From Bacteroidia bacterium (GTDB taxonomy: Bacteria; Bacteroidota; Bacteroidia; Cytophagales; Cyclobacteriaceae), in contig JAUIAO010000030.1 of the NCBI GenBank assembly GCA_030425425.1, forward strand, positions 1 to 64,000: 64,000 bases of DNA, given 5' to 3'. Position 1 is the first letter of the stretch, and each line of letters opens with the position of its first letter. Under the pieces are notes generated by a model. The model saw only the letters and a program-made list of their open reading frames with translations. It had not been told where the DNA came from and did no database searches. Of this stretch, positions 42,701 through 46,587 are shown piece by piece. Position numbers and translations under genes: made by a program.

Positions 42701-44701
42701 GATTATCTGTGTAATGGATCTGCAAGTGCTACGTTTGAAATAGGGACTACACCTCAGCCAAGATTCAGATGGGAGAAAATCACGGCTGGAAATTCGACTG
42801 ATTTTTATGTTGGAGATTTGAACCCAACTACCAGTGATGGATATGCAATCAATGATGTAACAATAGCTATTCCGTCGTTGGATTATTCTGAAATGATCAC
42901 ACCAGATCAAACCAGACCAAGTCAGGGAATAGAACGAATACTTGATACATTGTCATATGCTTTCCAAACTTCTGGAGAATACGAGGTTTGGATGACTCTC
43001 AATTCAAATACCAATTGTATTGATTCTATTTCAAGGACGATTACCATTTTAGAATTATTAGATATTTCAAATGAAGGTTTGTCTTTTGATTATGAAAATG
43101 GAGATCAAGGCTGGTTAGGAGAATATCTTGATGTAGGAGCTGAATATGATAGCTCATCAACAGCCTGGGAAGTAGGAAAGGAAGCAAATCCAGTTGATAA
43201 TGTAAACGAGTCAAGTTATTGGATTACTACTTTAGGTGGCAGTTATCCTAGCAACAAGGAAAGTGCTTTGTATTCTCCTGCATTTGATATTAGCAGTATT
43301 GAATCACCGACTGTATCATTTGATCATTTCCGAGATTTGGACAATGTGGATGGTGTGGTTTTGGAGTTTTCATATGATGATGGATTGAGTTGGAATGTTT
43401 TGGGTGACTGGGACAATCAGACAGGTACAAAAACAGGATATGAATGGTACAATACTCAGCAGATTACCATTTTACCACAAGAAGGAAATGTTGACCGAGA
43501 TGGTTGGAATGGGTCTAGTGGCAATTGGGTATTCACTGCCAATAAAATTCCGGATTCATTGAAGCAGAAGGATGCTGTTAGATTCAGGTTCCTTTTCGCA
43601 AGTGATCCTGGAACAAAAACTAAAGCAGGTTTTGCATTTGACAATTTCAGAATCTACAATAAGCAAAAAAATGTGTTGATCGAGCAGTTTTCAAGTCTGG
43701 ATCAATCCGAATCTGAAAGTGCTAATGCGAGTATCCAGCAACTCGTGGTAGGAGAGGCATCTTCAGATGCTATTTGGGTAAACTACTATTCTGATCAGAT
43801 CACCAAAGGAGATGCTCTAAGCGAAAGAAACCGTACGGCACCAGGTGCCCGAATGAGTTACTATGGCATATCCAGGTTACCAAATTCTGCTCTCAATGGA
43901 ATTGCTGTTGGTGATCCTGGGTTGGAAGTCATTGATAGCGAAGATCAGAAATGGCATATCAACCAGTACAATGGAATAAGTCTCGAAGATCCGGATTTTG
44001 AAATAATGGATCCTGTTTTCTCAGGTGATGAAAATGAAATTAATGCTGTTGTGAGTTTTGAAGCTTTAGACTCAATAACTAATGATCGTGAGATTTCTTT
44101 CAGGTTCGTGATTATTGAGAAGGAGGTGACAGTAGATGGTAAGATTTACCAAAATGTAGTGAGAAAGATGCTGCCATCAGCTTCCGGGTTCACAGCACTT
44201 GGTCCTATTGATAAAGGCGACGCAGACTTCAGTGTCATCTCTGGAAGTGGTACGGAGCTTATGTCTGATTTTGAAATAAGTTGGGATATACCAAGGTATG
44301 TCACTGCCGAGAACGGTAATTTGGCACTAGTTGTTTTTGTGCAGCAGGACTTGGAAGGAGAGACAAAAGTTCTTCAGGCTAAAGAATTCCAGATCAATGG
44401 TAAAAGCACGCCTGAACCTGATGCGATACTTTCTAATAGATTGAGTGATATTGATCAATTTACAGTTTATCCAAACCCAGCTGATAAATCATTCTTTATA
44501 CAGTTTGAAAATCCTGTTTCTGAAACCATGGGGTGGAAGTTATTTGACCAAACCGGGAGAGAAGCAATGATCGGAACCGTTCGAGAAGGAGAGCTGGAAC
44601 TTGAAATACTCTCGAATGAGTTACCGAGTGGAATTTATGTTATCCAATTCTACAATAACAATGAAAACTGGATGCCACAACGAGTTATGATTAAAAGGTA
44701 A
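24722..44701 (+). CDS. Giant 6659-residue T9SS-secreted repetitive surface protein
   Basis: The start chosen is the ATG at 24722, which gives a clean signal peptide (MKRIILTLFAFSFFFSSLLA-Q). An upstream in-frame TTG at 24626 would place 32 unlikely residues before it. Domain order: an N-terminal beta domain (to about 180), an FN3-like domain, two 98-residue and five 100-residue Ig-like repeats, and many Bap/Big-type repeats with FSE-x-ID and D-x-x-GN motifs. Seven repeats carrying SxN-x6-HA and Y-x-D-D-A-G-N follow (about residues 3400-4220). A long stretch of Cys-containing domains comes next (about 4450-6110), then a MAM/jelly-roll-like domain (about 6115-6310) and an Omp28/thioredoxin-like domain lacking its cysteines (about 6315-6560). 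It ends in a type A T9SS sorting domain (FTVYPNPADKSFF ... LPSGIYVIQF). The protein is strongly acidic and probably Ca-stabilised. A fibre-like adhesin or recognition role is inferred. Confidence 0.93.
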   Translation: MKRIILTLFAFSFFFSSLLAQNTEDFEDETVGANSFISNSLSFSTSSNFEISTISAAGWNGSASDDQFLDNINSLGAGAVLTITPASNVVIKSLWIYVSDDGGNNPGTSTGSISIDGKLSSSTQFNISKNTGFNTALATAEGFTFIDFATEGASDYSSVEIDELVITASGSMNYFAIDAFIWELAPSDVTPPTFSVAPAVSNEAADGFDVAATIDETGDIYYVVVADGASAPTTTEVINGQESGGGAALKSGSATATTTLTESVTGLSASTAYDVYFVARDDESTPNVQASVTLVDVTTSAPADVTPPSVSVTTTSSDPTNDNPIPVTITFSEEVDEFNSESLISVTGASLADFASPDSITFTVNATPTGDGTVEVSVGASVTTDLAGNNNTVSNTLSLDYDGTAPTVTVTTTSSDPTNDNPIPVTITFSEEVDEFNSESLISVTGATLADFASADSTTFTANATPTGDGTVEVSVGGSVTTDLAGNNNSASNTLSLDYDGTAPSGYSVTIDESPIFSGNDSNIGFTFASAEVGADYSYTFTSSGGAGSVTNTGTVASATDNITGIDLSGLPDGTITLSVTLTDASGNTGAAATDTETKDSSAPSGFSVTIDESPINSGNETNIGFTFASAEVGADYSYTFSTSGGAGTVSNTGTITTATDNITGIDLSSLSDGTITLSVTLTDTNGNTSSASTDTETKDSTAPSGYSVTIDESPINSSNDTNIGFTFASAEVGADYSYTFTSSGGAGSVSNTGTIATATDNITGIDLSGLPDGTITINVTLTDTNGNTGSAASDTETKDSTPPSGYSVTIDESPIFSANDDNVGFTFAGAEVGADYSYTFTSSGGAGSVSNTGTITTATDNITGIDLSSLPDGTITLSVTITDVAGNTGSAATDTETKDSTAPSGFSVTIDQTPINIGNESSIDFTFSGAEVGADFSYTFTSSGGAGSVSNTGTIATATDNITGIDLSSLPDGTITLSVTLTDTNGNTSSASTDTETKDATAPTVAITRQTAVVGSGASATTAATSVVFRVTFSENVNNVDATDFTLSGTAASKAINGLNTVSSTVYDITVDSYTGTGTINLDFTAHDITDDNGNSFGGTITGTEEEYEIVNPDTDSDIADAVATNEQTSQIDYTSFQGANGSLTTSNTVRVYTFTVTDAGTTDAISTELSSLAVDITSGNQSEIRSLAIYDGSTFIGSTGSVAASNNISLTSNIIVTDGGSEDFDIYVSFNTSVTDNNQFVFSVTGSTPVSGKSSVGTHNAVSSNAGVDNTIMVGTTQLTIISEPTAINTAGTFGFTVNAEDANGNLDLDFSEDVTVDVGTTKPSGGNVSGTTTVSPVSGVYTWSGLSVNKGGDYDFDFISDETLDGLTTAGYTYSTAGGLSVTSSVISGSDASSDIIENATFTYNQYLNYIQYNATNIDGSGTDEVIIAKFDVRDGGGLGDTDKNSTEITDISFDITSGADNLSRIALYDDDNAIEVAEQAVNVTSDNTTITFSGISIIVTDLDATPTAGVGTLTIALRASFKQNTDVDDQDVINVEISSVTEATGGSRSLFAYPDGSTDGITATATSLAAGENQVDVVATKLTLTNDAGLTGSSPYERVSGNITPSIEARDVNGNLDLDETSEITITGPTDFDGSSTTSFEFSLVNGSASPSFTVFTEEEDVVLSFADNDGNTGSRTGSVSIGTGISSSAIDVYDTTAPTITSTSPSDDASTVLISTSKNMSITFSEDVSPISGGQIQVVSNHLPPDVFTLRVDNASEVSVSGNFVSLTLPELLRGGSVDDEVSYYVLIDNDAFDDTPNNGSTGGSESIKFGGISNSTTWNFGMQADGTPPEVVITRNDVTNGSFTGTNDTSISFDLAFSEEIDDSSLGLDDITISLSNVLVGGNGTGGTANTFGSDAVLTNDGDDQNYTLTLSNLTTTPSTNGTLNITIGTGYTDANGISPVGSEGPSNSFTIDQTAAGVSSASISSDNAFDNLADVGNVVTLTIEFNEALSSTPVVVFKSGGDVVNDDVTVVNTSGNIYEATYTVDVLDSEGSVTFSLNHTDAAGNDGGPETNVTDASTVTFDNSAPTVTIARVSDEYEGASDLPVVFDITFNEDVSNVDISDFVISGTAGATVDGALVTTTANRVFQVSASSPTGDGVVNLDFVGGQNITDHVGNAFVPASGITSEESYVYDATVPTVVINDDHADAIVKDSDEVVITAKVSDTNGLSATPTISIGTLVTNAAMTSVGNGTDFTYTWNVPAGDFANQSISISGTDPAGNSIAAPTAGTGPTAYTVDNTAPSIAGSGLITIGTSNPTPYTGTSGLVGDDVQIAFTVSEDLSTNPSVQFYSGNVSNPGIANGDATIGGTAPNYTATYTINDLDNSGDVHFKILLTDIAGNQTSLTTFPTSNVSLSGSAKVDADAPELEDINLDDIDPTRGTASATNETAISYTIDFSEAVNDFSYPDDINLNSSGVTITTVNLNPLNAADTTWVLSLSGISGNGTISFNLINNGGTPITDGVGNKLSNFGSLSVEGTGETVTFDQSAPGVSFTKNTPTSGSTTTTNADEVSFAVRFNQSIDETTFTLDDVRIDVSGTDVAVGGFAASTIASTINLTTASTVTLESNGDNKNYTVTVANITGNGSLGISLVGSGIQDLADNYLGGGTGTTESSATFAVDNTQPVIDALTLEAPAEGSTAATTSTSVQFNIDFSSDLDASTLDLSDFTVLTTGTVGYSGTLLGGTAPDAVTYTVNGLTGNGQLGLQIAGSGVFDLSDNTLDVTNPIVATADGFGIDNANPSIVITRDNPADGTPDHTKSSTIVFDLAFSEVIDNATFDLSDVMVNLSGVTVGGAGSGLGTSFGVDASLTTSDNQNYKLTFTNVAGNGTLGVVISGSGILDPAENQLAGGVDQTSSNFTIDQTNPTVVSFTRNLTTKGTVDNTNDDQVVFSLELSEAIDPTTFDLTDVQVNIPNGVYIGSTNTNGLTADNFGADITYNTSDNTNFTFTINNVSGDGSLGLTLINSGIQDLSDNFLENGVDEVSPDFLIDNTAPVISNVSISSNNPNSSSLATSTSNDIVTLSFQVNDQLNAAADTVINISSGGRRVFDDIEIAYNAGTSTYTGSYAVNEIDRNGTVTFSISVTDDAGNVVSTAKTAVDDASSVSIDQTPPSISSVTRNALPANTGSFTATNSDAVSYSIVFSEKVYASSFELDDIDITNTASTGTPSLTSSDDKNYTLEITGITGDGYIEIHLLSDDLVNPGDSISDLAGNAMLENSSVSARFTIVNTFPTVTIDPVAPNTGSVANTNSDEISFDIAFSKAIDNATIDESDFVIRIPDGVLIDGNSTTGLTGDNFGASVALSNDGDNTNYTLTISNITGDGSIGITLVGAGVQDVADNYVGGGVGVDEASSDDFIIDNIAPELTISLYSNNDYDQHATDADTVFMSIQSTDKLTEIPGVDFYSGNRLVLNTVTVEDDAPNALTNFTAYYKVDGAGVTPGLDKDQNGQVTYNISFTDDAGNVGSVINHNDGSNIEIDHIVPSLTYVSIYSDNGSLDDHAIEGTNVYLEFEADDDLRPDSVEVTFHVGGVSVRNTVSVIQDGDDSTYYAAYLVDVLDTDTDAIEFTIDFYDDAGNQGQQVTTTTDDTFVEIDKTAPTLNYVAMRSDNATDSLHARLGDDDFVAVYFGVDDDLEFNTLPDVKFWSGGEPIDNSRIDVVDDGDGDYYAEYGVASGDGTGLITFSIDLNDDAGNSLTTVDTPTNGFIEFDTLKPILTLVNLYTDNTTDSQHAKGGDIVFLEFTSNDTLSFVGASMTSGVNQIFPQDTDEGAVEIFYVDESTSITNFITYYTVDGDGNIVGTDRDQDGPVNFAISYTDDAGNEGELILNTTTGAEVEIDNEKPSLSSVSLSTNNGTLTDHAQNGSEVYLDFSATDVLSVDPDVVFISGGDTITVPISIVNTGGNDYRASFTVDASITDSPDLKFYIAYVDDVGLRGDTVRSTTDDSFVEIDKIAPTLSNIGLSSNNTTDNQHGVAGNTVTLRFEASDDLSDTPVVTFTSGGDPVGSGVNVNVNNAPIYTATYTVQSGDTEGLVGFTINYVDDAGNNGVEETAVDNSSEIEIDHSDPTVTALTISSGTAPFDHAQDGEEVTIYMTFDDDLAGEPNVVNLRSGSAAINGSITYTETSDFNTDGVEQWTAAYTVDPNDGQGDITFSVNYTDDAGNDGTAQSQADLTSGTTVEVDYTEPELQNWRDTLRVPSNTDPITVFARFDEAVTRDDGNPLDGSEFTITNGTLQSIQLVPGSDIEYGITIVPDAGLDHNDPSSSEDVLIVLNDGSLVDDAYNYNSGQSGVYTVQYDNVPPIITLDTAVNGRILTVTVELDEPGTVYIGIISAGLGDLSSDDLKYETGLLATPANVQDYEEVDIRNAGVPTTRTYDLDEYQQDYVLFVAARDKINTTNLVSNPEKMNIKTGGVTLQAPSLTDICINGDYYQIPEIKIEETLFTDFREGSELTISVSLPANFVFDPSKGNVISNQNEITITSASPVYNTQNNGFTISYDVTGTTQKDTITISDLWVRASDNGDLQNDGVSNVIVDVIGASVHLLENDKNRELAYLSTVPPFNAAVIINDVANAPTDVSAQPYILDNTSVVLGDPDGDGIAVYDYYEVDVNADIPFSIITSDVQDVVNVYSDQSLTNLVYTETTNSSSPTIAEYGLTQASVGINTFWVTTQRGSTVNSCESAPTKVSIAIIRVDNDPDVTSYFKGGEGSTLKLTYPSTGYTEDLVEFTGVLVETERTEGDNFGDGQAAVSYSFQPEANFNDTRKATYRYTLTNTENSVSANFWLRNWVFDADEIVINDSINIEQNGVCMEDGIIPFEIFLTDSIDYDGKADDEDPDFYTIHIYDYQSGARGVNLDDEIGLSTPATIVSNIPSSTEGWSFDPYLAKPLMEAIDSLQFTYRFEVVLYVADEITGDTTEIISEFFTIYKNPEVTITNVNDYYCEDDGDFNITYRVVSNVGTENAQVESYELRKYADNSYGSIVETYTFNDALLNPADPNRDGNDYLTEDETGFYEIYFVTPVKGSAQCLSDTTFRFEILSKPNQPELSNDFTEIGGFDLDNPEEYLLEYCEGSTIEDLVATISPENQDVIITWYNDGAGTSVITQTANGGSDQQLNEVLKTANAFFNGKVDPIGRQTKEFYFTITDHRDLMTGDINNQEVGCESEVRKVTIEIYPEPAVPTVTFTDDDIADTTLVVNKAPVSGVYTYEYCAAESEVISIEDIILDNTLDTETGYTTETYFRLFDKDGEVIDTLGTQLTMSDDYLGEQLSFEGLAGNTLSFFVSQTNYNNNYPNDRSAEFVGCESGQREFFIDINVIPDAPDTTQFDGGRTDYYMCSGETMPDITPPTTNDLYKYYSDVGGAPGELIPVAAFNGARARQSDLDSAGVFNNVSYDTATTYTYWITQVTDINEASDFKGCESAASKITVTVYPDSPPLTFDKTYDKGYTVNGRRDLVVTFREDSIGSQTFPLNGITGAELAYYATLTDAENIFIDPDGQQLPLDSGVVGNRIAIKDFDDNGNAIVTAQELLISSATQSQGQDEKGAYYFRFSQSDHRSEEFDFADGCESELDSMAWMTVYIRDIPVEPRVVSNGNPILSTNVYLNEDSVAKNGIQILSESDLDASKHVDEEVRWYVDVDNNNVWDFGVTDTLIFTGKNPTANDLGLTGELGNSFYRFFVTQTQDINFENTGFLGSESEPLTVTVLQIPEGPSATPPGSKCQDDVTATNVQITYSGMDFVNNEGVELSGTQSQFKWYESESDSDPIAGLEGTTSPADPTAPPVYIRNWQAYLESKLGQKLAGEYFDYYTLDDSLLYDTIYVSQEFSVGLGNARATVESPRTAIPVYFHPRPITGEFDNGEYINMVKGCDEQEIIIQVKLANMSATDAEFFWFARGVELKTGSEELIDDSIAQYIFKPSEENADRENRFGSTQFNLGAGDVTFDVSIWDKRQLDDLDGSPDNIDTDGGDYLCNGSASATFEIGTTPQPRFRWEKITAGNSTDFYVGDLNPTTSDGYAINDVTIAIPSLDYSEMITPDQTRPSQGIERILDTLSYAFQTSGEYEVWMTLNSNTNCIDSISRTITILELLDISNEGLSFDYENGDQGWLGEYLDVGAEYDSSSTAWEVGKEANPVDNVNESSYWITTLGGSYPSNKESALYSPAFDISSIESPTVSFDHFRDLDNVDGVVLEFSYDDGLSWNVLGDWDNQTGTKTGYEWYNTQQITILPQEGNVDRDGWNGSSGNWVFTANKIPDSLKQKDAVRFRFLFASDPGTKTKAGFAFDNFRIYNKQKNVLIEQFSSLDQSESESANASIQQLVVGEASSDAIWVNYYSDQITKGDALSERNRTAPGARMSYYGISRLPNSALNGIAVGDPGLEVIDSEDQKWHINQYNGISLEDPDFEIMDPVFSGDENEINAVVSFEALDSITNDREISFRFVIIEKEVTVDGKIYQNVVRKMLPSASGFTALGPIDKGDADFSVISGSGTELMSDFEISWDIPRYVTAENGNLALVVFVQQDLEGETKVLQAKEFQINGKSTPEPDAILSNRLSDIDQFTVYPNPADKSFFIQFENPVSETMGWKLFDQTGREAMIGTVREGELELEILSNELPSGIYVIQFYNNNENWMPQRVMIKR
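25640..26227 (+). repeat. Two tandem 294-bp repeats in the giant gene
   Basis: Two in-frame 294-bp units (25640-25933 and 25934-26227) encode nearly identical 98-residue Ig-like domains beginning PPSVSV/APTVTV and containing SSDPTNDNPIPVTITFSEEV. The 20 bases starting at 25673 recur at 25967, giving the exact 294-base period. Confidence 0.9.
26228..27727 (+). repeat. Five exact-length 300-bp tandem repeats in the giant gene
   Basis: Units start at 26228, 26528, 26828, 27128 and 27428, each exactly 300 bases, encoding 100-residue Ig-like domains (APSGYSVTIDESPI ... DNITGIDLS ... DTETKDS). The middle of units 4 and 5 (about 27237-27287 and 27537-27587) is nearly identical at DNA level, as is the part around 26701-26760 and 27601-27660 in units 2 and 5. 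Constant length and local near-identity point to recent duplication or gene conversion. Confidence 0.92.
34926..37380 (+). repeat. Seven degenerate ~330-390-bp Ig-like repeats in the giant gene
   Basis: Seven protein-level repeats begin near 34929, 35283, 35629, 35970, 36357, 36690 and 37024. Each starts ID-x-x-x-P-x-L, then S-x-N-x6-HA, G-x-x-V-x-L-x-F, a V-x-F-x-S-G-G strand, and a closing DDAGN motif. They are clearly related in protein but divergent in DNA, so they are older than the 300-bp array upstream. Confidence 0.8.
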
Positions 44702-44721
44702 TTAATCGCTTTAGGCTAAAT

Positions 44722-44757
44722 AAAAAATGCCCGATTCAGACGAATCGGGCATTTTTT
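44722..44757. terminator. Bidirectional terminator after the giant gene
   Basis: A perfect 16-bp stem (44722-44737 with 44742-44757) has a 4-base loop, begins with six A and ends with six T. It serves both the giant gene (plus) and the converging gene at 44778 (minus). Confidence 0.95.
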
Positions 44758-44777
44758 GTATGTGATTATTGATGTAT

Positions 44778-45311
44778 TTATTTGATATGCAAATGATCAA
44801 CATGATCTCGAATATTATCCATTCGCTTGGTAATATGTTTGATGTATTTATTCAATTCTGTCTCAATTATATAGATCTGGCCATCATAAGAGTTCATCCC
44901 AATATCATTTTTCAATTCTTCGGCATGTTTTTCAATATCCTTTTCATCGTGACACTCTTCACTTAGAAAATGAAGGAATTTTTTCATGCTATATTCTTTT
45001 TCAAAGGACTTAATTTCTTCCAATGTCTTTTCGATCTCCTTGTCATGACTATAATGAGAGGCTTTAACCAATCTTTGGTATAATACGGAATCGTAGTGGT
45101 GTATATCATTTAATAGTTTGATGATATCATTTCGATACTCAACATCATTACAAAATTTCATTAAGCCTTCATAACTATTAAGGGGAATAGACTCATTGTC
45201 CCACCTGAAGGTAAGGTCGTCGATTGCCTTCCCAACAGATTGTTCGTCTTGTGCAATAGCCGGCACTGTAGATAGAACTAAGAAAATTATTGCCAAAAAT
45301 TTATTCATCAT
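44778..45311 (-). CDS. Hypothetical secreted helical protein
   Basis: A 177-residue protein not recognised as a known family. A signal peptide is clear (NKFLAIIFLVLSTVPAIA-Q; the second Met at 45308 is an equally good start). The mature part is almost entirely charged alpha-helix rich in Glu, Lys, Asp and His (for example HYSHDKEIEKTLEEIKSFEK and HITKRMDNIRDHVDHLHIK) with two Cys. A periplasmic location is inferred. It converges on the giant surface gene across a shared terminator and is probably monocistronic. Confidence 0.7.
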   Translation of the reverse strand: MMNKFLAIIFLVLSTVPAIAQDEQSVGKAIDDLTFRWDNESIPLNSYEGLMKFCNDVEYRNDIIKLLNDIHHYDSVLYQRLVKASHYSHDKEIEKTLEEIKSFEKEYSMKKFLHFLSEECHDEKDIEKHAEELKNDIGMNSYDGQIYIIETELNKYIKHITKRMDNIRDHVDHLHIK

Positions 45312-45401
45312 TCTTTTTAATTTTGTTATACAAATGTCAAGCCATTTTCTGATAAAACGTAATTCGTATAATTATATTAGAGTCAGTATGGTTGAATTTT
45401 G

Positions 45402-45620
45402 TTAATCAAGCTTTTTCAATAAGTAATCAAGCCCGTTCAATTTAATAACATACATAGTATTCAAAAGCATTCCGAGTCTTCCGTCGGGAAACCCCTTTCG
45501 CTGAAACCACACCAGATAAGCTTCTGGTAATCGAGATATTGAAGTTCCTTTATATTTACCAAATGGCATTTTTGTGGTGCTTAGTTGTTTCAATATCTGT
45601 GGATCTAATCCATTTTCCAT
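45402..45620 (-). CDS. DUF3820 family protein
   Basis: A 72-residue cytoplasmic protein matching DUF3820 through MPFGKYKGT, LPEAYLVWF, RKGFPDGRLG and YVIKLNGLD. I chose the internal ATG at 45620 because it gives the usual family length. A longer in-frame start at 45707 would overlap the divergent DUF3108 gene and add residues outside the family. Function of the family is unknown. Confidence 0.85.
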   Translation of the reverse strand: MENGLDPQILKQLSTTKMPFGKYKGTSISRLPEAYLVWFQRKGFPDGRLGMLLNTMYVIKLNGLDYLLKKLD

Positions 45621-45688
45621 AGCCTGAGAATTAATTCCGGTTAATTTAGGCTTGATTATTGGTAATCCCTCCAAAAATATTTTGACTA

Positions 45689-46477
45689 ATGAGAAATTTG
45701 TTTTCAATTTTCATGCTATTTGTATGTGGGTCATTGATTGCTCAGAATAAAAGTGAATTAGATTTTCAACTTGGTGAAAAAATCACTTTTAAGGTAAACT
45801 ATGGATGGTTTACATTAGGAGAGGCTTCTATGTCTTTGGGTGATTCCCTACATACGAAAAATGGTAATTCATATTACGAAAGTTATATCGAGGCTAAGAC
45901 CGTAGGTCCGATTAGTTGGATAGCGGGAATCGAAAATTCTTATTGGGGATATGTAAATACTGAAAATTTCCAGACCTTAATATCCGAAAAACACCTGGAC
46001 GAGCGCGATGGTAAAATAGATCAATGGAATTCGTTTGATTTTGAAAACCTAATTACCAACGTAAAAATTGTGGATCATCAAAAGGGAGGTAAAATGAAAG
46101 TCGATACTGTAAAACTCCAGAAGAATACTTATGATTTGCATGGCACTTACATGTACTTAAGGAAAAACCTATGGTCAGACTATGATGTTGGTGACTCATT
46201 ATTATTGAATGCATATTGGGGTACCAAATTATATGACTTTGGAATGGAATACGGAGGAACAGCCAAAGTCAAATATGATGGTAAGAAGTATCTGACTCAT
46301 AAGTTTTATGGTTTATTTCCGATATCAACCACATTTCCGAAGGAAAAAGCTGTATCAGTCTATGTTTTAGAAAAGGATGGGGTAGGGATACCATTGCTCA
46401 TAGAAGCAGATATGCGAATCGGAAAAGTGAAATGTGAATTAAAATCATACACAATCAATGGTCGGGATGCATTGTGA
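45689..46477 (+). CDS. DUF3108 domain-containing exported protein
   Basis: A 262-residue protein with a signal peptide (MRNLFSIFMLFVCGSLIA-Q). The mature sequence fits DUF3108: an opening GEKITFKVNYGWFTLGEASM, a central YDLHGTYMYLRK and a late YGLFPISTTFPKEKAVSVYV. The predicted fold is a beta-rich periplasmic protein. Its biochemical role is unknown. It lies divergent to the DUF3820 gene and 110 bases before the transporter gene. Confidence 0.85.
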   Translation: MRNLFSIFMLFVCGSLIAQNKSELDFQLGEKITFKVNYGWFTLGEASMSLGDSLHTKNGNSYYESYIEAKTVGPISWIAGIENSYWGYVNTENFQTLISEKHLDERDGKIDQWNSFDFENLITNVKIVDHQKGGKMKVDTVKLQKNTYDLHGTYMYLRKNLWSDYDVGDSLLLNAYWGTKLYDFGMEYGGTAKVKYDGKKYLTHKFYGLFPISTTFPKEKAVSVYVLEKDGVGIPLLIEADMRIGKVKCELKSYTINGRDAL

Positions 46478-46587
46478 TAGACAGGTAAATGCCGAATGGA
46501 TTTATCAAATCAAGTATTGAGCAAAATACCAAAAGTTAAGTTTTACAAATTAGTTAGTTTCACAGTTTAAAGGATTTGTAAAATAGT

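Noticed and set aside
45621-45707. Longer start for the DUF3820 gene.
   Set aside because: It would overlap the divergent DUF3108 gene and add residues outside the family; the ATG at 45620 gives the usual length.
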